Below are positions 8,771 to 16,782 of a stretch of 64,000 nucleotides of DNA, piece by piece. Made by a program: the position numbers and the translations under genes. The stretch's first letter is position 1; each line of letters starts with the position of its first letter. A model generated the notes under the pieces. It saw only the letters and a program-made list of their open reading frames with translations. It did not search any database and was not told the origin of the DNA. Origin of the DNA: JAIOSF01 sp047159865 (GTDB taxonomy: Bacteria; Campylobacterota; Campylobacteria; Campylobacterales; Arcobacteraceae). Location of the stretch: contig NZ_AP038804.1 of the NCBI RefSeq assembly GCF_047159865.1, positions 1,426,001-1,490,000 on the forward strand. Direction: 5' to 3'.

Positions 8771-8796
8771 AGGTGATATAAGTTAGTTTTATTATA

Positions 8797-8811
8797 TGAT
8801 AATAATTATCA
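8797..8811. promoter_or_regulatory. Fur box 1 (perfect 7-1-7 palindrome)
   Basis: TGATAAT-A-ATTATCA is a perfect 7-1-7 inverted repeat matching the core Fur box. It lies 73 bases before the ATG at 8884 and suggests iron-dependent control of the regulator and, by read-through, the metal operon behind it. Confidence 0.75.
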
Positions 8812-8849
8812 TTTTTAAGACTCAATCAAGTTTATATCTGCTAATATTA

Positions 8850-8864
8850 TGATAATAGTTATTA
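8850..8864. promoter_or_regulatory. Fur box 2 (imperfect)
   Basis: TGATAAT-A-GTTATTA, an imperfect second 7-1-7 element starting 53 bases after the start of the first and close to the start codon at 8884. Paired boxes suggest cooperative repression, possibly autoregulation by the adjacent Fur-family protein. Confidence 0.55.
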
Positions 8865-8883
8865 TAATTAGTTGGAGAACTGT

Positions 8884-9336
8884 ATGAAAAAAGATTTGAC
8901 CATATCTTATGATGAATTTATGTTAAAGTTTAAAGATACGATGAAATCTTTAGGTTTGAACAATTCTGTACAAAGAGAATATGTACTAAAAGTACTATTT
9001 AAAAGTGACACACATCTAAGCGCAGATGCTCTTTTATTTGAAGTGAAAAAAGAGTATGAAGTGACCATGGGTATTGCTACTGTGTACAGAATACTCAATC
9101 TACTTGAAGAGTTACATATAGTAAACGGTATCTTGATCGATGGCAATGAGAGTAAAGTATATGAGCTAAACCTTGTTTCTCATCATGACCATATGGTCTG
9201 TACACAGTGTAATAAAATAGTAGAATTTTACGATGCAGAACTAGAAAAGCTACAAGAAAATGTAGCCCTTTCCAATGGCTTTACCCTCAAAAGTCACAAT
9301 ATGCTTTTATATGGTATATGCAATGAGTGTCAGTAA
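8884..9336 (+). CDS. Fur-family metalloregulator
   Basis: 150 residues of the Fur/PerR/Zur family. The N-terminal winged helix includes NNSVQREYVLKVLFKSDTHL and the recognition-helix region MGIATVYRILNLLEE. HHDHMVCTQCNKIVEF holds the regulatory His cluster and the first structural zinc Cys pair; GICNEC at the C-terminus holds the second. I choose ATG 8884, with GGAG at 8874-8877, over the upstream TTG 8872. Two Fur boxes lie directly upstream. Its stop is within 2 bases of the P-type ATPase start, so it is probably the dedicated regulator of that operon; Fur, PerR and Zur cannot be separated by eye. Confidence 0.88.
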   Translation: MKKDLTISYDEFMLKFKDTMKSLGLNNSVQREYVLKVLFKSDTHLSADALLFEVKKEYEVTMGIATVYRILNLLEELHIVNGILIDGNESKVYELNLVSHHDHMVCTQCNKIVEFYDAELEKLQENVALSNGFTLKSHNMLLYGICNECQ

Positions 9337-9337
9337 T

Positions 9338-11497
9338 ATGAGTATCATATCTATAAAAAGTGATATCAAAAATCGTGCACGACTAAAATCTGAAATTTTT
9401 AATAGATCTTCAAATATAGAGCTTATCAAAAAAGAGTTAAGCTCTTATATCGTTGACTTTAGAGAAAACATCTCTTGTAGTTCGATTATTATTATCTACA
9501 AAGATACACAACTCAGCGAAATCATCACAAAAATCCAATCTCTTTTTCATACCACAATCAAACAATCAACAGCAGCAGCAGATAGTATTTGTGGGGTCAA
9601 TAGCAACTGTTCTAACTGTAGTATAAAAACAGATTCAAATCCTCTCTCGTTTAAACGAAAACTTATTGAGTTTGGTCTTTTGACTGGATATAGTGTATAT
9701 CTTTTTGCAGTTAAAAATATACTTGGGGTAACAGTACTAGCAAGTCCTTTATCTGTGATGGCATTGGTTTCTGTAGTTGCTGCTATACCTTTGTTTAAAG
9801 AATCGTATGAAGATATCAAAAATGGTGAGTTTAGTTTACAAACTTTTATGAGTGGTACACTTATCTTGGCGATTTTATTTGGTGAAGCGATGGCAGCTTT
9901 TGAGATCATATATATTTTACGAGGTGGTATGCTTTTAGAGGAGTATGTCGCTACAAAATCAAAAAATCAAATCAAAAACCTCATAGAACTAGATGTACAA
10001 AACGCTTATGTACTCGTAGATGATGTTGAGGTACAAGTGCCATTGGAAGAGGTGAGCGTAGGAGATGTTGTTGTTTGTAGAAGTGGAGACAAACTTCCTG
10101 TAGATGGTTTGATCGTTGATGGGTCTGGTCATATTGATGAGTCTTTGATAAATGGTCGAAGTGAGAGTATCTATAAAGAGAAAGAGAGTGATGTTTTTGC
10201 AGGAACTTTGTGTGAGTCAGGTAGAGTATATATCAAAGTTACAGCAGTAGGGGAAGATAGATATATCTCAAAAGTGATGCAAGATGTAGAAAAATCACTC
10301 GCTTTAAAGTCACCATCTCAAATAGAAGCAGACCTATTGGCTAAAAAGCTTTTACGACTAGGATCGATTCTTACTCTTGGAACTTTAGCGCTTACAGGCT
10401 CTTTTATAAATGCTTTTTCTGTGATGATTATTATGTCTTGTCCTTGTTCTACAATACTTGCAGCTTCTACAGCTATAAGTGCTGGAATAGCCAATGGTGC
10501 TAAACTAGGGATTCTTATCAAAGGTGGAGAGTCACTAGAAAAAGTAAGTCAAAGTGAAGTTTTTTGTTTTGATAAAACAGGTACTTTAACTACAGGTAAA
10601 CCTATCATAAAAGATATAGTAACAGCAAAAGGTGTAGATAAAAATAGTTTGATGGAGTACTTAGCTATAGCAGAGTACAGAAATACTCACCCAATAGCTT
10701 TATCGATACAAGAAAAAGCAAAAGAGTTAAAAATAGAAGCTAGCCAAACAGCAAAAACAGAAGTGATACCTGGATATGGAGTAAAAAGTGTTTATGGAGA
10801 GCATACTATTGTTGCAGGAAATAAAAAACTTTTAGAAAAAGAGAGTATCACTACAGAGCGTTTTGAAGATCAAGTGTTTCATCACTTAAATGAAGCAAAA
10901 ACAATAGTGTATGTATGTGTGAATGAGAAACTTTTAGGATATATCACTTTGGAACATGAGGTAAGAGCTGGTACTTCAAAAATGATAAGTGACTTACGAA
11001 AAAAAGGTGTGAAACATATCGCTTTGATTACAGGTGACGAAGAAAAAGTAGCACAGTCTTTTGCAAATAATCTAGGGTTTGATACAGTATACGCAAATCA
11101 ATCCCCACACGATAAAGCAAATGCTATAGAAGAGTTAAAAAAACAGTACAAAAATGTTGTGATGGTAGGTGATGGAGTCAATGATACTTTAGCTATGAGT
11201 AAGGCTGATGTTGCCATCTCATTTGCATCTGGTGGAAGTGAAATGGCTATAGAGGTATCTGATATAGCAGTGACACATTCTCATCCTGAAGATGTAGTAA
11301 ACTTGTATAACTTAAGTAAAAAAAGTTTAGAGGTAGTGAACCAAAATTATTGGATAGGGACAAGTACAAATCTTATAGGTGCAGCGTTTGCAAGTATAGG
11401 ACTTTTGAGTCCAGCAGCAGCTGGGGCAATACATATAGGACATACGACAAGTATCATGGCGAACTCATCAAGACTAGCCATTGATAATAATTCTTAA
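9338..11497 (+). CDS. P1B-type ATPase-like protein with CPC but no TGE motif
   Basis: 719 residues. The N-terminal 80 residues form a degenerate HMA-like fold with the KNRARLK pattern but no CxxC. Membrane helices follow, with C368-P369-C370 in the metal helix. The catalytic Asp is D412 in DKTGTLT, and NTHPIA (HP motif) and GDGVND are present. Unusually, the actuator loop reads N272-G-R-S where active enzymes have T-G-E-S, so the Glu that drives dephosphorylation is missing. ATG 9338 (or 9323, overlapping the regulator) is likely; the open frame extends further up but inside the regulator gene. It heads an operon with iron-storage-like genes. It may export metal poorly or act as a sensor or assembly partner. 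Confidence 0.8.
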   Translation: MSIISIKSDIKNRARLKSEIFNRSSNIELIKKELSSYIVDFRENISCSSIIIIYKDTQLSEIITKIQSLFHTTIKQSTAAADSICGVNSNCSNCSIKTDSNPLSFKRKLIEFGLLTGYSVYLFAVKNILGVTVLASPLSVMALVSVVAAIPLFKESYEDIKNGEFSLQTFMSGTLILAILFGEAMAAFEIIYILRGGMLLEEYVATKSKNQIKNLIELDVQNAYVLVDDVEVQVPLEEVSVGDVVVCRSGDKLPVDGLIVDGSGHIDESLINGRSESIYKEKESDVFAGTLCESGRVYIKVTAVGEDRYISKVMQDVEKSLALKSPSQIEADLLAKKLLRLGSILTLGTLALTGSFINAFSVMIIMSCPCSTILAASTAISAGIANGAKLGILIKGGESLEKVSQSEVFCFDKTGTLTTGKPIIKDIVTAKGVDKNSLMEYLAIAEYRNTHPIALSIQEKAKELKIEASQTAKTEVIPGYGVKSVYGEHTIVAGNKKLLEKESITTERFEDQVFHHLNEAKTIVYVCVNEKLLGYITLEHEVRAGTSKMISDLRKKGVKHIALITGDEEKVAQSFANNLGFDTVYANQSPHDKANAIEELKKQYKNVVMVGDGVNDTLAMSKADVAISFASGGSEMAIEVSDIAVTHSHPEDVVNLYNLSKKSLEVVNQNYWIGTSTNLIGAAFASIGLLSPAAAGAIHIGHTTSIMANSSRLAIDNNS

Positions 11498-11556
11498 TGC
11501 GTTTTAAGTTAAAGTAAATATAAAAGATATAAAAATACCATATTGGGAGAAGATAA

Positions 11557-11874
11557 ATGGAAATAACACCACAAAAAATTGTTGAAATAGCATCTTATTT
11601 TACTGTGATATCTCATACGAAAGGGAGATTACGAGTAAGAGTAAACCCAAAAATAAAAGATGAGGTTTCTGATGTATCTTTAAGTGATATTGAAACACTA
11701 CCACAAAAGATAAATGGAATAAAAAAGATAAAGATAAATAAAATTATCGCATCTGTAACTATTGAGTACAATAATGAGATTTTTCCAAAAGAGAAATGGG
11801 ATGACTTAATCAATGGTGAAAATTTAGATGAGGTAGTGAAAATTATCGAAAACCTAAAAAAGGAGATAAACTAA
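11557..11874 (+). CDS. Stand-alone degenerate HMA-like domain protein
   Basis: 105 residues with no membrane span. FTVISHTKGRLRVRVNPKI followed by LPQKINGIKKIKINKIIASVTIEYN gives the beta-alpha-beta-beta order of heavy-metal-associated domains, but the CxxC metal site is absent. The same H/K-x-K-x-R-x-R opening occurs in the N-termini of both flanking P-type ATPases. It resembles the HMA_2-type domain. GGGAGAAG lies 8 bases before the ATG. It ends 1 base before the ferritin-like gene. It may dock the ATPase with the storage protein; that role is inferred. Confidence 0.65.
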   Translation: MEITPQKIVEIASYFTVISHTKGRLRVRVNPKIKDEVSDVSLSDIETLPQKINGIKKIKINKIIASVTIEYNNEIFPKEKWDDLINGENLDEVVKIIENLKKEIN

Positions 11875-12591
11875 ATGCAAATAAATAACGATGCAGACTT
11901 GTTGGTAAAATTACGAGTTGATCCAAACTACAATGAAGAGATTTTGCACCAAGTTTTACGAATTGCTGTTTATGATGAATATCATGCGTATGAAACATAT
12001 CGAAAAGTGATAGAAACATTTGGAAATCAAATGCCTTTTACAAATATCATCGAAGCTGAGATAAGACATTATGAAGAGTTGATAAAATTACTTGAAAAAT
12101 ATAATGTACCATTGCCTGTAAACGACTGGTACGAGAAAATAGTTTTACCAAATACTTTAGTAGAGTGTTGTGAAGTGGGTGTGGCTGCTGAGATTGATAA
12201 TATACAGATGTATGATAATCTACTTTTATATGTAGATCAGTATCCAGATATTCAAGATACACTCTACAGACTGCAAGCAGCTTCTTATAACAATCATCTA
12301 CCAGCATTTAGGCAAAGTGTTATTTCTTATACAAATGTAGAACCAAATCTAACAGAAGTATATGAAAACAATACACAACATAATGCAGTTGAAAATACAG
12401 AGATGTTATCAAAAGTAGATGAGTTTAGAAATATTGCTACAAAACTAGCAAGTGGAAAAGTAAATGAACAAGATGTTTTAAAAGTATTCAATAGTGTCGA
12501 TATGGCATCTATTGGTGGAGTACTTTTAGGTGGACTAGGTGCTATGCAACTAGTGAAAATGATGAATGATAAAAAAGAAGAAGGGGAATAA
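11875..12591 (+). CDS. Ferritin-like (DUF2202-type) protein with hydrophobic tail
   Basis: 238 residues. The first 150 form a four-helix-bundle pattern with DEYHAYETY (E35, E40), E62-x2-H65, E97/E100, E106 and H141 as candidate metal ligands. This is similar to the DUF2202 ferritin-like family, although the second E-x2-H has lost its Glu. A variable linker leads to a C-terminal Gly-rich hydrophobic segment (ASIGGVLLGGLGAMQLV) and a charged tail, which could anchor it in a membrane. It is embedded between an HMA-like gene and small membrane proteins. A role in iron binding or oxidation is inferred from the fold and context. Confidence 0.7.
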   Translation: MQINNDADLLVKLRVDPNYNEEILHQVLRIAVYDEYHAYETYRKVIETFGNQMPFTNIIEAEIRHYEELIKLLEKYNVPLPVNDWYEKIVLPNTLVECCEVGVAAEIDNIQMYDNLLLYVDQYPDIQDTLYRLQAASYNNHLPAFRQSVISYTNVEPNLTEVYENNTQHNAVENTEMLSKVDEFRNIATKLASGKVNEQDVLKVFNSVDMASIGGVLLGGLGAMQLVKMMNDKKEEGE

Positions 12592-12592
12592 T

Positions 12593-12802
12593 ATGTTACC
12601 GTTTATAGCAGGATTAGCAGCAGGGGCAGTGGCCGTAGTAGCAATCAACAATAGAAAAGAGATCAAAGAAAAAGTAATCGAAGGTGCTTCAAAAGTACAA
12701 GAAAAAGCAGGTGATGTGAAAAATTGTGTTGTTGAGAAAGTGGAAAAACTGAAAACAAAAGAGTTGAAATTTGTAGATAAAGAGATTGAAGATGTTAAGT
12801 AA
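12593..12802 (+). CDS. Small YtxH-like membrane protein
   Basis: 69 residues starting MLPFIAGLAAGAVAVVAINN, one short Gly/Ala-rich membrane helix. A long amphipathic Lys/Glu-rich helix follows (KEKVIEGASKVQEKAGDV...). AAGGGG at 12581-12586 supports ATG 12593 over an upstream in-frame ATG inside the previous gene. The layout resembles YtxH/apolipoprotein-like proteins that lie along membranes. Function unknown; a membrane-coating or shaping role in the operon is possible. Confidence 0.65.
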   Translation: MLPFIAGLAAGAVAVVAINNRKEIKEKVIEGASKVQEKAGDVKNCVVEKVEKLKTKELKFVDKEIEDVK

Positions 12803-13142
12803 TTTTACTATTGATACAGGTGCACCTAGAAGTGTAACAGGGCATTTTATAAGTGGTGCTATTGCATCCTCTATTGTTTCTGGTGCTTTAAATTATCAAA
12901 GATATCAAAAAGCACAAATATCAAAAAATGAGATGCTATCAGATACTCTTAAGATGACTGTTCAAGGTGGTATAGTAGCAGCAAGTGCTATAGCAACTAC
13001 AAACTACATAGGTGAGGGTAAAGTACTACAAGCGATGACAGCTATGAGTGTTGGTGCTATGGGAGTATATGGAACACAAAAAGTTTATGATAGATTAGAG
13101 ATGCAAGTAAATAAAAATAAGGAGATAGAAGATGCAAAATAA
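12792..13142 (+). CDS. Small Gly/Ala-rich membrane protein
   Basis: 116 residues from ATG 12792 (a TTG two codons earlier is an alternative). Two or three short hydrophobic stretches contain small-residue zippers: GHFISGAIASSIVSGAL, GGIVAASAIATTNYIG and AMSVGAMGVYG. A charged C-terminal helix follows. It overlaps the genes on both sides by 11 bases, indicating tight coupling. No family is recognised. The small-residue packing recalls proteins of bacterial organelle membranes, but that is only an analogy. Confidence 0.65.
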   Translation: MLSNFTIDTGAPRSVTGHFISGAIASSIVSGALNYQRYQKAQISKNEMLSDTLKMTVQGGIVAASAIATTNYIGEGKVLQAMTAMSVGAMGVYGTQKVYDRLEMQVNKNKEIEDAK

Positions 13143-13488
13143 TAGAAACAATGGACTAAGTAACAACCCATACATAAACAACGCAATAAATCAACAACAA
13201 ACAGCAGTTGAGCAAGCACCAAATACAAACCCGTACTACAATACACAAACAACACAAGTATCGCAACCTGTACAAAACCCAACAACAACTTTTGATACAG
13301 GTAACTTTTTAAAAGGTGCATTAATAGGTGCTGTTGGAGCATATCTTTTAACAAATGAAGATGCACAAAAGAAAATTTTTAAAACTTTTGCAAAAGGTGC
13401 TGATATGTTTGGTGCTGGAATAGAAGAGATGAAAGAGCGACTTGAAGATGCAAAAGCAGAACTTGAAGCTGAGCGAGAAGCAAAATAG
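13132..13488 (+). CDS. Asn/Gln-rich small membrane protein with amphipathic helix
   Basis: 118 residues. The first 55 are Asn/Gln/Thr-rich and look disordered (NNRNNGLSNNPYINNAINQQ). Then one Gly/Ala-rich membrane helix (NFLKGALIGAVGAYLL) and a charged amphipathic helix (MKERLEDAKAELEAEREAK) follow. A strong AAGGAG lies at 13119-13124, 7 bases before the ATG. It shares the helix-plus-amphipathic layout of the protein at 12593, and the two may be distant paralogues. No known family recognised. Confidence 0.65.
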   Translation: MQNNRNNGLSNNPYINNAINQQQTAVEQAPNTNPYYNTQTTQVSQPVQNPTTTFDTGNFLKGALIGAVGAYLLTNEDAQKKIFKTFAKGADMFGAGIEEMKERLEDAKAELEAEREAK

Positions 13489-13493
13489 AGTAA

Positions 13494-15614
13494 ATGATGA
13501 GTGTAAAACACGAAACCAATTTTAAACTATTACATAAAACAAAAAATCGTGCTAGATATTTTTGTGATATATTAAAATATGATATAAATATTAAAAACTT
13601 AGAAAATGACCTCAATAGTATTGCAGGGGTAACCTCTATCCGTATCAATGAAAAGTCAAAATCTATCGTTTTTGGATTTGAAAATATCTCTTTAGAATCT
13701 TTAGAGGGATTTTTGAAAGATTTAGATAAATCTAAATACGAAGTTTGTGATACATTTTTAAGTAACAATATCTCTTGTATATCTGAAGAAAAACCATCAA
13801 AAGCTGGTATGGTACGAGCTTTTGGTGCATTGGGGGCGGAACCTTTTATAAAAGATGATAAACAAAAATTAGCACTTACTACGATCGCTAGTTTACCCCT
13901 ACTTAAACATGGAGTGCAAGATCTTTTTTCGGAAGGGTTAACTTCTGGTGTTTTAGAGTCGATGGCTGTTGGAGTATCTATTGCACGAAAAGATTATTTA
14001 GCTGCAAATAGTACAAATGCTATGCTTGAACTTGGTGAATATATAGAAGAAACAACTGTTCATAAAAGTGATGATTTGATTCGAGAATTAGCGAAACCAA
14101 ATGTAAAAGAGATTTGGATAGAGCAAGATAATGATGGAAAAAAAGAGTTAGTTAAAATTGAGACATCATCTGTAAAAATTGGTGATGTTGTAGTTGTTGG
14201 GGCTGGTGATACTATTGCTATTGATGGTCATATCATCAGTGGAGAAGCTAGTGTAAACCAAGTTTCTATGACAGGTGAGAGTGAAGCTGTTAAAAAAGAG
14301 CGTGGAGATAGAGTAATTTCAGGTACAGTCGTTGAAGAGGGTCGTATAAAAATATGGGCTGAACATGTAGGTGAAGATACTGCAACTGCTCGAATAAAAA
14401 ACTATATCACTACAAGTTTAAGTGAAAAATCATCTGTTGGCTTAAAAGCTACAAAACTAGCAAATAAGTTAGTGCCTGTTACTTTAGGCTTAGCAGGATT
14501 GTCTTATGTGATAAGTAGAGATTTTGAAAATGTAGCTTCTGTTTTACAAGCTGATTATTCGTGTGCTTTAAAACTAGCTACTCCTGTTGCTTTTAAGACA
14601 ACTATCGCACAAGCTGGTAAAAATGGAATCATGATAAAAGGTGCTAAATCTATTGAAGCTTTAAACGAAGCAGATACTTTTGTTTTTGATAAAACAGGTA
14701 CTTTAACTCATGGAAAACTTGAAGTTGAAAATATCATCTCTTTTGATGAAGAGAACTGGAGTGAAGAGGATATATTAAATCTTACAGCTTCAGCTGAAGA
14801 ACACTATTTTCACCCTGTAGCTGAAGCTATTGTAAATGCAGCAAAAAGTAAAGGTTTTGTACATATGCACCATGAAGAGGTAGAGTTTATCGTAGCACAT
14901 GGTGTAAAAACAGTAGTCAATCAAAAAGAGGTAGTTATAGGGAGTCGTCACTTTTTAGAAGATGATGAGCATATCGATTTCTCACAACATGAAAAACAAA
15001 TAGAGAAATGTTTACTCGATGGTAAAACGATTTTATATGTTGGTTATGATGGAAAACTTTTAGGTACGATTGGTATGCGAGATACTGTACGAGAAAATGC
15101 AAAAGCGATGATTCAAAAACTAAAAAGTATGGGTGTGAAAAAAACAGTTATGCTTACAGGTGACATTGAAACAAAAGCTTTAAAACTTGCAGATGATTTA
15201 GGGATAGATAAAGTATATGCAAATATGCACCCTGAAGATAAAGCAAATATCATTAAAGAACTAAAAAGTTCTGGAAGTAAAGTTGCTTTTATCGGTGATG
15301 GGATCAATGATGCCCCAGCACTTATGAGTGCTGATGTGGGGATAAGTATGAGTTCTGGTGCTGATATTGCAAAAGCTACGGCTGATATAGGTCTTTTAAA
15401 AGATGATATTGAAGCAGTAAGTGAAGCTAAAGAGTTAGCCCAAAAAACGATGAAGCTCATTAACTCAAATTTTAATGCAACAGTTGGTATCAACTCTTGT
15501 ATTTTGCTTGGTGCTACTTTTGGTTTGTTCAAACCTATCACAACAGCTATTTTACACAATGGTACAACTATTGGACTTTTGGCGAATTCGATGAAAGGTA
15601 TTCGTATAAATTAG
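13494..15614 (+). CDS. P1B-6-like metal-transporting P-type ATPase (FezB-like candidate)
   Basis: 706 residues. A degenerate N-terminal HMA-like domain (LLHKTKNRARYF ... GVTSIRINEKSKSIVFGF) lacks CxxC. Full catalytic motifs are present: T260-G-E262-S, D399 in DKTGTLTHG, HP in EEHYFHPVAEAI, and GDGINDAPAL. The membrane metal motif is S356-C357-A358 in DYSCALKLATP, which I recall as the signature of the P1B-6 class. P1B-6 ATPases (FezB) load iron into ferrosomes in Desulfovibrio magneticus, Shewanella and Clostridioides difficile. It ends the operon before a strong hairpin. Metal and organelle role are inferred. Confidence 0.8.
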   Translation: MMSVKHETNFKLLHKTKNRARYFCDILKYDINIKNLENDLNSIAGVTSIRINEKSKSIVFGFENISLESLEGFLKDLDKSKYEVCDTFLSNNISCISEEKPSKAGMVRAFGALGAEPFIKDDKQKLALTTIASLPLLKHGVQDLFSEGLTSGVLESMAVGVSIARKDYLAANSTNAMLELGEYIEETTVHKSDDLIRELAKPNVKEIWIEQDNDGKKELVKIETSSVKIGDVVVVGAGDTIAIDGHIISGEASVNQVSMTGESEAVKKERGDRVISGTVVEEGRIKIWAEHVGEDTATARIKNYITTSLSEKSSVGLKATKLANKLVPVTLGLAGLSYVISRDFENVASVLQADYSCALKLATPVAFKTTIAQAGKNGIMIKGAKSIEALNEADTFVFDKTGTLTHGKLEVENIISFDEENWSEEDILNLTASAEEHYFHPVAEAIVNAAKSKGFVHMHHEEVEFIVAHGVKTVVNQKEVVIGSRHFLEDDEHIDFSQHEKQIEKCLLDGKTILYVGYDGKLLGTIGMRDTVRENAKAMIQKLKSMGVKKTVMLTGDIETKALKLADDLGIDKVYANMHPEDKANIIKELKSSGSKVAFIGDGINDAPALMSADVGISMSSGADIAKATADIGLLKDDIEAVSEAKELAQKTMKLINSNFNATVGINSCILLGATFGLFKPITTAILHNGTTIGLLANSMKGIRIN

Positions 15615-15638
15615 TTACCCTAAAGAGGTGACTTTTAA

Positions 15639-15667
15639 AGAGTATTTATAAAAACTATAAATACTCT
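15639..15667. terminator. Convergent terminator hairpin
   Basis: A perfect 12-base stem (15639-15650 with 15656-15667) and a 5-base loop separate the ATPase operon from the oppositely directed GGDEF gene, whose stop codon lies in it. A T-run follows at 15671-15675 on the + side. Confidence 0.7.
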
Positions 15668-16782
15668 ACTCTGTTTTTCCCATTTTGTTTTGCTTTATAT
15701 AGTAAGTCATCGGTTCTTTTCATAATAGATTGTATTGTATCTCCTTGTTTGAACTGAGTCAGACCAAATGAACAAGTAACACACTCTAATTTATCAAAAT
15801 GTATCTCTGATATTTTTTTTCGTATTTTATTTGCTAAGAGGTTAGAATTTTCTAAACTATTCATAGGGGAAAGTATCACAAACTCTTCACCACCCCATCT
15901 TGCAAATGTATCTGTTTTTCGAATATTGTTTTTGACAGTTTTTGAAACCTCTTTTAAAACGATATCTCCATAGTCATGTCCATAAGTATCATTTACACTT
16001 TTGAAGTTATCAATATCTATCATAATTGCAGTAAAATGTTGCTCTTTAAATCGTGATGCGATATTTACTAAGTCTTTAAGTGTTTCATCAAATTTTAGCC
16101 TTGTTGCAGCACCTGTTAGAGTATCTTCAAAAGCAACTTTTTTTGTATCTATTTGTAACTGTTCAAAATCTTCATAAAGCTCTTTTTGTGTTTGTTCGTA
16201 TATTTTAATAAGATGAATATAGTAAAGCACTAAACATATATTAAAAAAAGCGATAAAAAGAATTTTTATAAAAAGTAATTTTATGATTGAATTGATTTGT
16301 GTAATTTCCTCGAAATTTTTGACTATGAGAACATAAGTGTCATCAGTGACTTTGCCAAGTAATTTTACAGAATTTTCTTGAAAATTTATACTATAATTTG
16401 TATTTTCTAATTCGTTGATATTTTTTTGTAGATGAGTATCAATAGGAGTATTTTTTTCTATGAGTTTTACTGTGAGGCTGTATTTTGTTTTTTTGACATC
16501 ACTTTGATCCATCATCAATGGAGTACTTTTAGCAAATTCACTTACTAAATCATCGTTAATAGTGTCGCTATTATGAATCAATATATTTTTCTGTTTGGTT
16601 GATGCTGTAAATGTTTTTGTATAAAGTTTATAATAAAGAGAGATCTCACTTTCTATATTTTGATGAAAAAGCTCTTTATGATTTTGATATTCGTAGTAAA
16701 GATATAGAATAGATAATACTACTACAGCACAAGAGGTAAAAAGATATTTTATTTTTTTATTTATTGATAAAGAGGTTATCAT
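15655..16782 (-). CDS. Membrane-anchored GGDEF diguanylate cyclase
   Basis: 375 residues. Two membrane helices flank a periplasmic region of about 130 residues. A short coiled linker (QTQKELYEDFEQLQIDTKK) then leads to a GGDEF domain with active-site RWGGEEF. RKTD five residues upstream of GGEEF is the inhibitory I-site (RxxD). The product is c-di-GMP. I choose ATG 16782, with AAGGA a few bases before it, over 16800. It overlaps the EAL gene upstream by 26 bases, so synthesis and breakdown enzymes are co-translated. Confidence 0.85.
   Translation of the reverse strand: MITSLSINKKIKYLFTSCAVVVLSILYLYYEYQNHKELFHQNIESEISLYYKLYTKTFTASTKQKNILIHNSDTINDDLVSEFAKSTPLMMDQSDVKKTKYSLTVKLIEKNTPIDTHLQKNINELENTNYSINFQENSVKLLGKVTDDTYVLIVKNFEEITQINSIIKLLFIKILFIAFFNICLVLYYIHLIKIYEQTQKELYEDFEQLQIDTKKVAFEDTLTGAATRLKFDETLKDLVNIASRFKEQHFTAIMIDIDNFKSVNDTYGHDYGDIVLKEVSKTVKNNIRKTDTFARWGGEEFVILSPMNSLENSNLLANKIRKKISEIHFDKLECVTCSFGLTQFKQGDTIQSIMKRTDDLLYKAKQNGKNRVEYL

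Noticed and set aside
9338..11497. Copper exporter (CopA) reading of the CPC ATPase
   Set aside because: No CxxC in the N-terminal domain, no TGE motif, no copper chaperone or CueR nearby, and the operon has Fur boxes and a ferritin-like protein.
8884..15614. Magnetosome gene island
   Set aside because: No recognisable MamB/MamM, MamK, MamE or MamI-like genes; only the general theme of an iron organelle fits.
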